A stretch of 64,000 nt of DNA from Chitinophagaceae bacterium. GTDB lineage: Bacteria; Bacteroidota; Bacteroidia; Chitinophagales; Chitinophagaceae. The notes under the pieces were generated by a model, which saw nothing but the letters and a program-made list of their open reading frames with translations, was not told where the DNA came from and ran no database searches. Positions within the stretch are counted from its first letter, which is position 1; every line of letters starts with the position of its first letter. A program made the position numbers and the translations under genes. This document shows, one piece after another, positions 63,423 through 64,000 of this stretch. The DNA lies in contig JADKAZ010000001.1 of NCBI GenBank assembly GCA_016719015.1, positions 682,001 through 746,000 of the forward strand, read 5' to 3'.

Positions 63423-64000
63423 ATGAAACGTACACTTCTTATATTTCTCTTTTCCCTTTCAATTTTCTGGTCGTACCAATGCAATACTTTAAAAAAATTA
63501 GGGCTCATTCCCTCCGAACTGGAAATGGCCCTGGGATTAAAAGATGCTCTATCGCAGGGACTGTTTAAAGGATTTGATGCGTTCGCTGACCCGGATGGAA
63601 ATCCATTGGTACGCTTTGCCTTTCCCGGTGAAGCAGAAAAAATTGAAAAGACCCTCCGGGACATAGGTTTTGATAAAGTGATGAACCAGGTTACCGGAAA
63701 ATTTACTAAAGCCATGTCATCAGCAGTTGCTATTTCAAAACCACTCTTTGTTGATGCGGTAAAGAATATGAGTATTCGAGATGCTGCAAAAATTTTAGTG
63801 ACTGATAATATGCATGCTGCTACTGATTATTTTAAACTGGAAATGAAACCGGGCCTGATGAGTGGTTTTCGCCCTATTATAGACAGCACAATTAAAACAG
63901 AGGGTGCCGATAAGGAATGGAGTTCCATCACCAATGTTTATAACAAAATTCCTTTTATTAATAAACCGTTAGAAAATAATTTAAGTGATTTTATTTCGGC
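63423..64000 (+). CDS. DUF4197 protein, truncated by window end
   Basis: The frame is open from ATG 63423 to the end of the window (192 codons and two bases), and the stop lies beyond. A signal peptide (KRTLLIFLFSLSIFWSY) ends before Cys20, which could be lipidated although the preceding residues (SYQ) are a poor lipobox. The sequence matches DUF4197: LGLKDALSQGL, then GEAEKIEKTLRDIGFDKVM, then AVAISKPLFVDAVKNMSIRDA, then AATDYFKLEMKPGL. The function of the family is unknown. A minus-strand frame over the same bases (63356-63715) is a shadow. Confidence 0.9.
   Translation, partial: MKRTLLIFLFSLSIFWSYQCNTLKKLGLIPSELEMALGLKDALSQGLFKGFDAFADPDGNPLVRFAFPGEAEKIEKTLRDIGFDKVMNQVTGKFTKAMSSAVAISKPLFVDAVKNMSIRDAAKILVTDNMHAATDYFKLEMKPGLMSGFRPIIDSTIKTEGADKEWSSITNVYNKIPFINKPLENNLSDFIS

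Noticed and set aside
63356..63715. Minus-strand open frame of 119 codons
   Set aside because: It is the shadow of the DUF4197 gene, which is open on the plus strand from 63423 to the window end and matches a known family.

Overview
This looks like a chromosomal segment from a member of the Bacteroidota, most likely of the Chitinophagaceae type. The evidence is a C-terminal type IX secretion (T9SS) signal, promoters of the TTTG-N(18-20)-TAnnTTTG form, an FtsZ with a very long tail, a DUF4293-like protein directly after glyA, and a complete division/cell-wall (dcw) cluster in the usual order. The genus is inference. No rRNA, tRNA, CRISPR array, transposase or prophage was recognised.

Layout. 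1-3 kb: a sugar nucleotidyltransferase divergent from glyA and a small membrane protein. 3-9 kb: a T9SS-exported beta-repeat protein and uvrA, both interrupted by frameshifts or a stop, next to a homopolymer-rich patch, so sequence quality here is suspect. 9-16 kb: an ECF sigma factor with a structured leader, convergent with a run of minus-strand genes (lagC-independent hypothetical, DUF6427-like membrane protein, purQ, a stand-alone DsbD N-terminal-like domain, DsbD). 16-25.6 kb: Kup potassium transporter, two paralogous membrane-anchored alpha/beta hydrolases around a lipoprotein, small exported proteins, an LD-carboxypeptidase and metG. 25.7-42.4 kb: a giant AsmA-like protein, a TPR-CHAT protein, a PAS histidine kinase, a FadN-like hydroxyacyl-CoA dehydrogenase/enoyl-CoA hydratase, a metzincin without a signal peptide, a TIGR01777-type epimerase, an ABC exporter pair and an HYR-domain protein. 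42.5-59.6 kb: the dcw cluster on the minus strand, transcribed mraZ, rsmH, ftsL, ftsI, murE, mraY, murD, ftsW, murG, murC, ftsQ, ftsA, ftsZ, ending in a strong terminator. 59.9-64 kb: queA, a histidine kinase, a YqgE/AlgH protein and the start of a DUF4197 protein that leaves the window.

How genes work together. The dcw block makes lipid II (murC/D/E, mraY, murG), flips and polymerises it at the septum (ftsW, ftsI) and builds the Z ring (ftsZ, ftsA, ftsQ, ftsL). murF is not in the block. The MurE DNPR motif indicates a meso-diaminopimelate peptidoglycan, which fits the nearby LD-carboxypeptidase. The two Dsb genes appear to share one electron pathway, with the redox cysteine pair of the N-terminal domain present only in the small separate protein.

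Main unexplained signal. The window carries many short arrays with a strict 7-nt period. They lie between genes and also in frame inside conserved genes: three in uvrA and one each in metG, the epimerase gene, murE and queA. Most of the coding arrays replace or extend variable surface loops. Other short hairpin-type inserts occur in the FadN-like gene, in queA (7 codons), before murC and at the end of ftsL. This in-frame heptamer repeat family is the best candidate here for something not well described.
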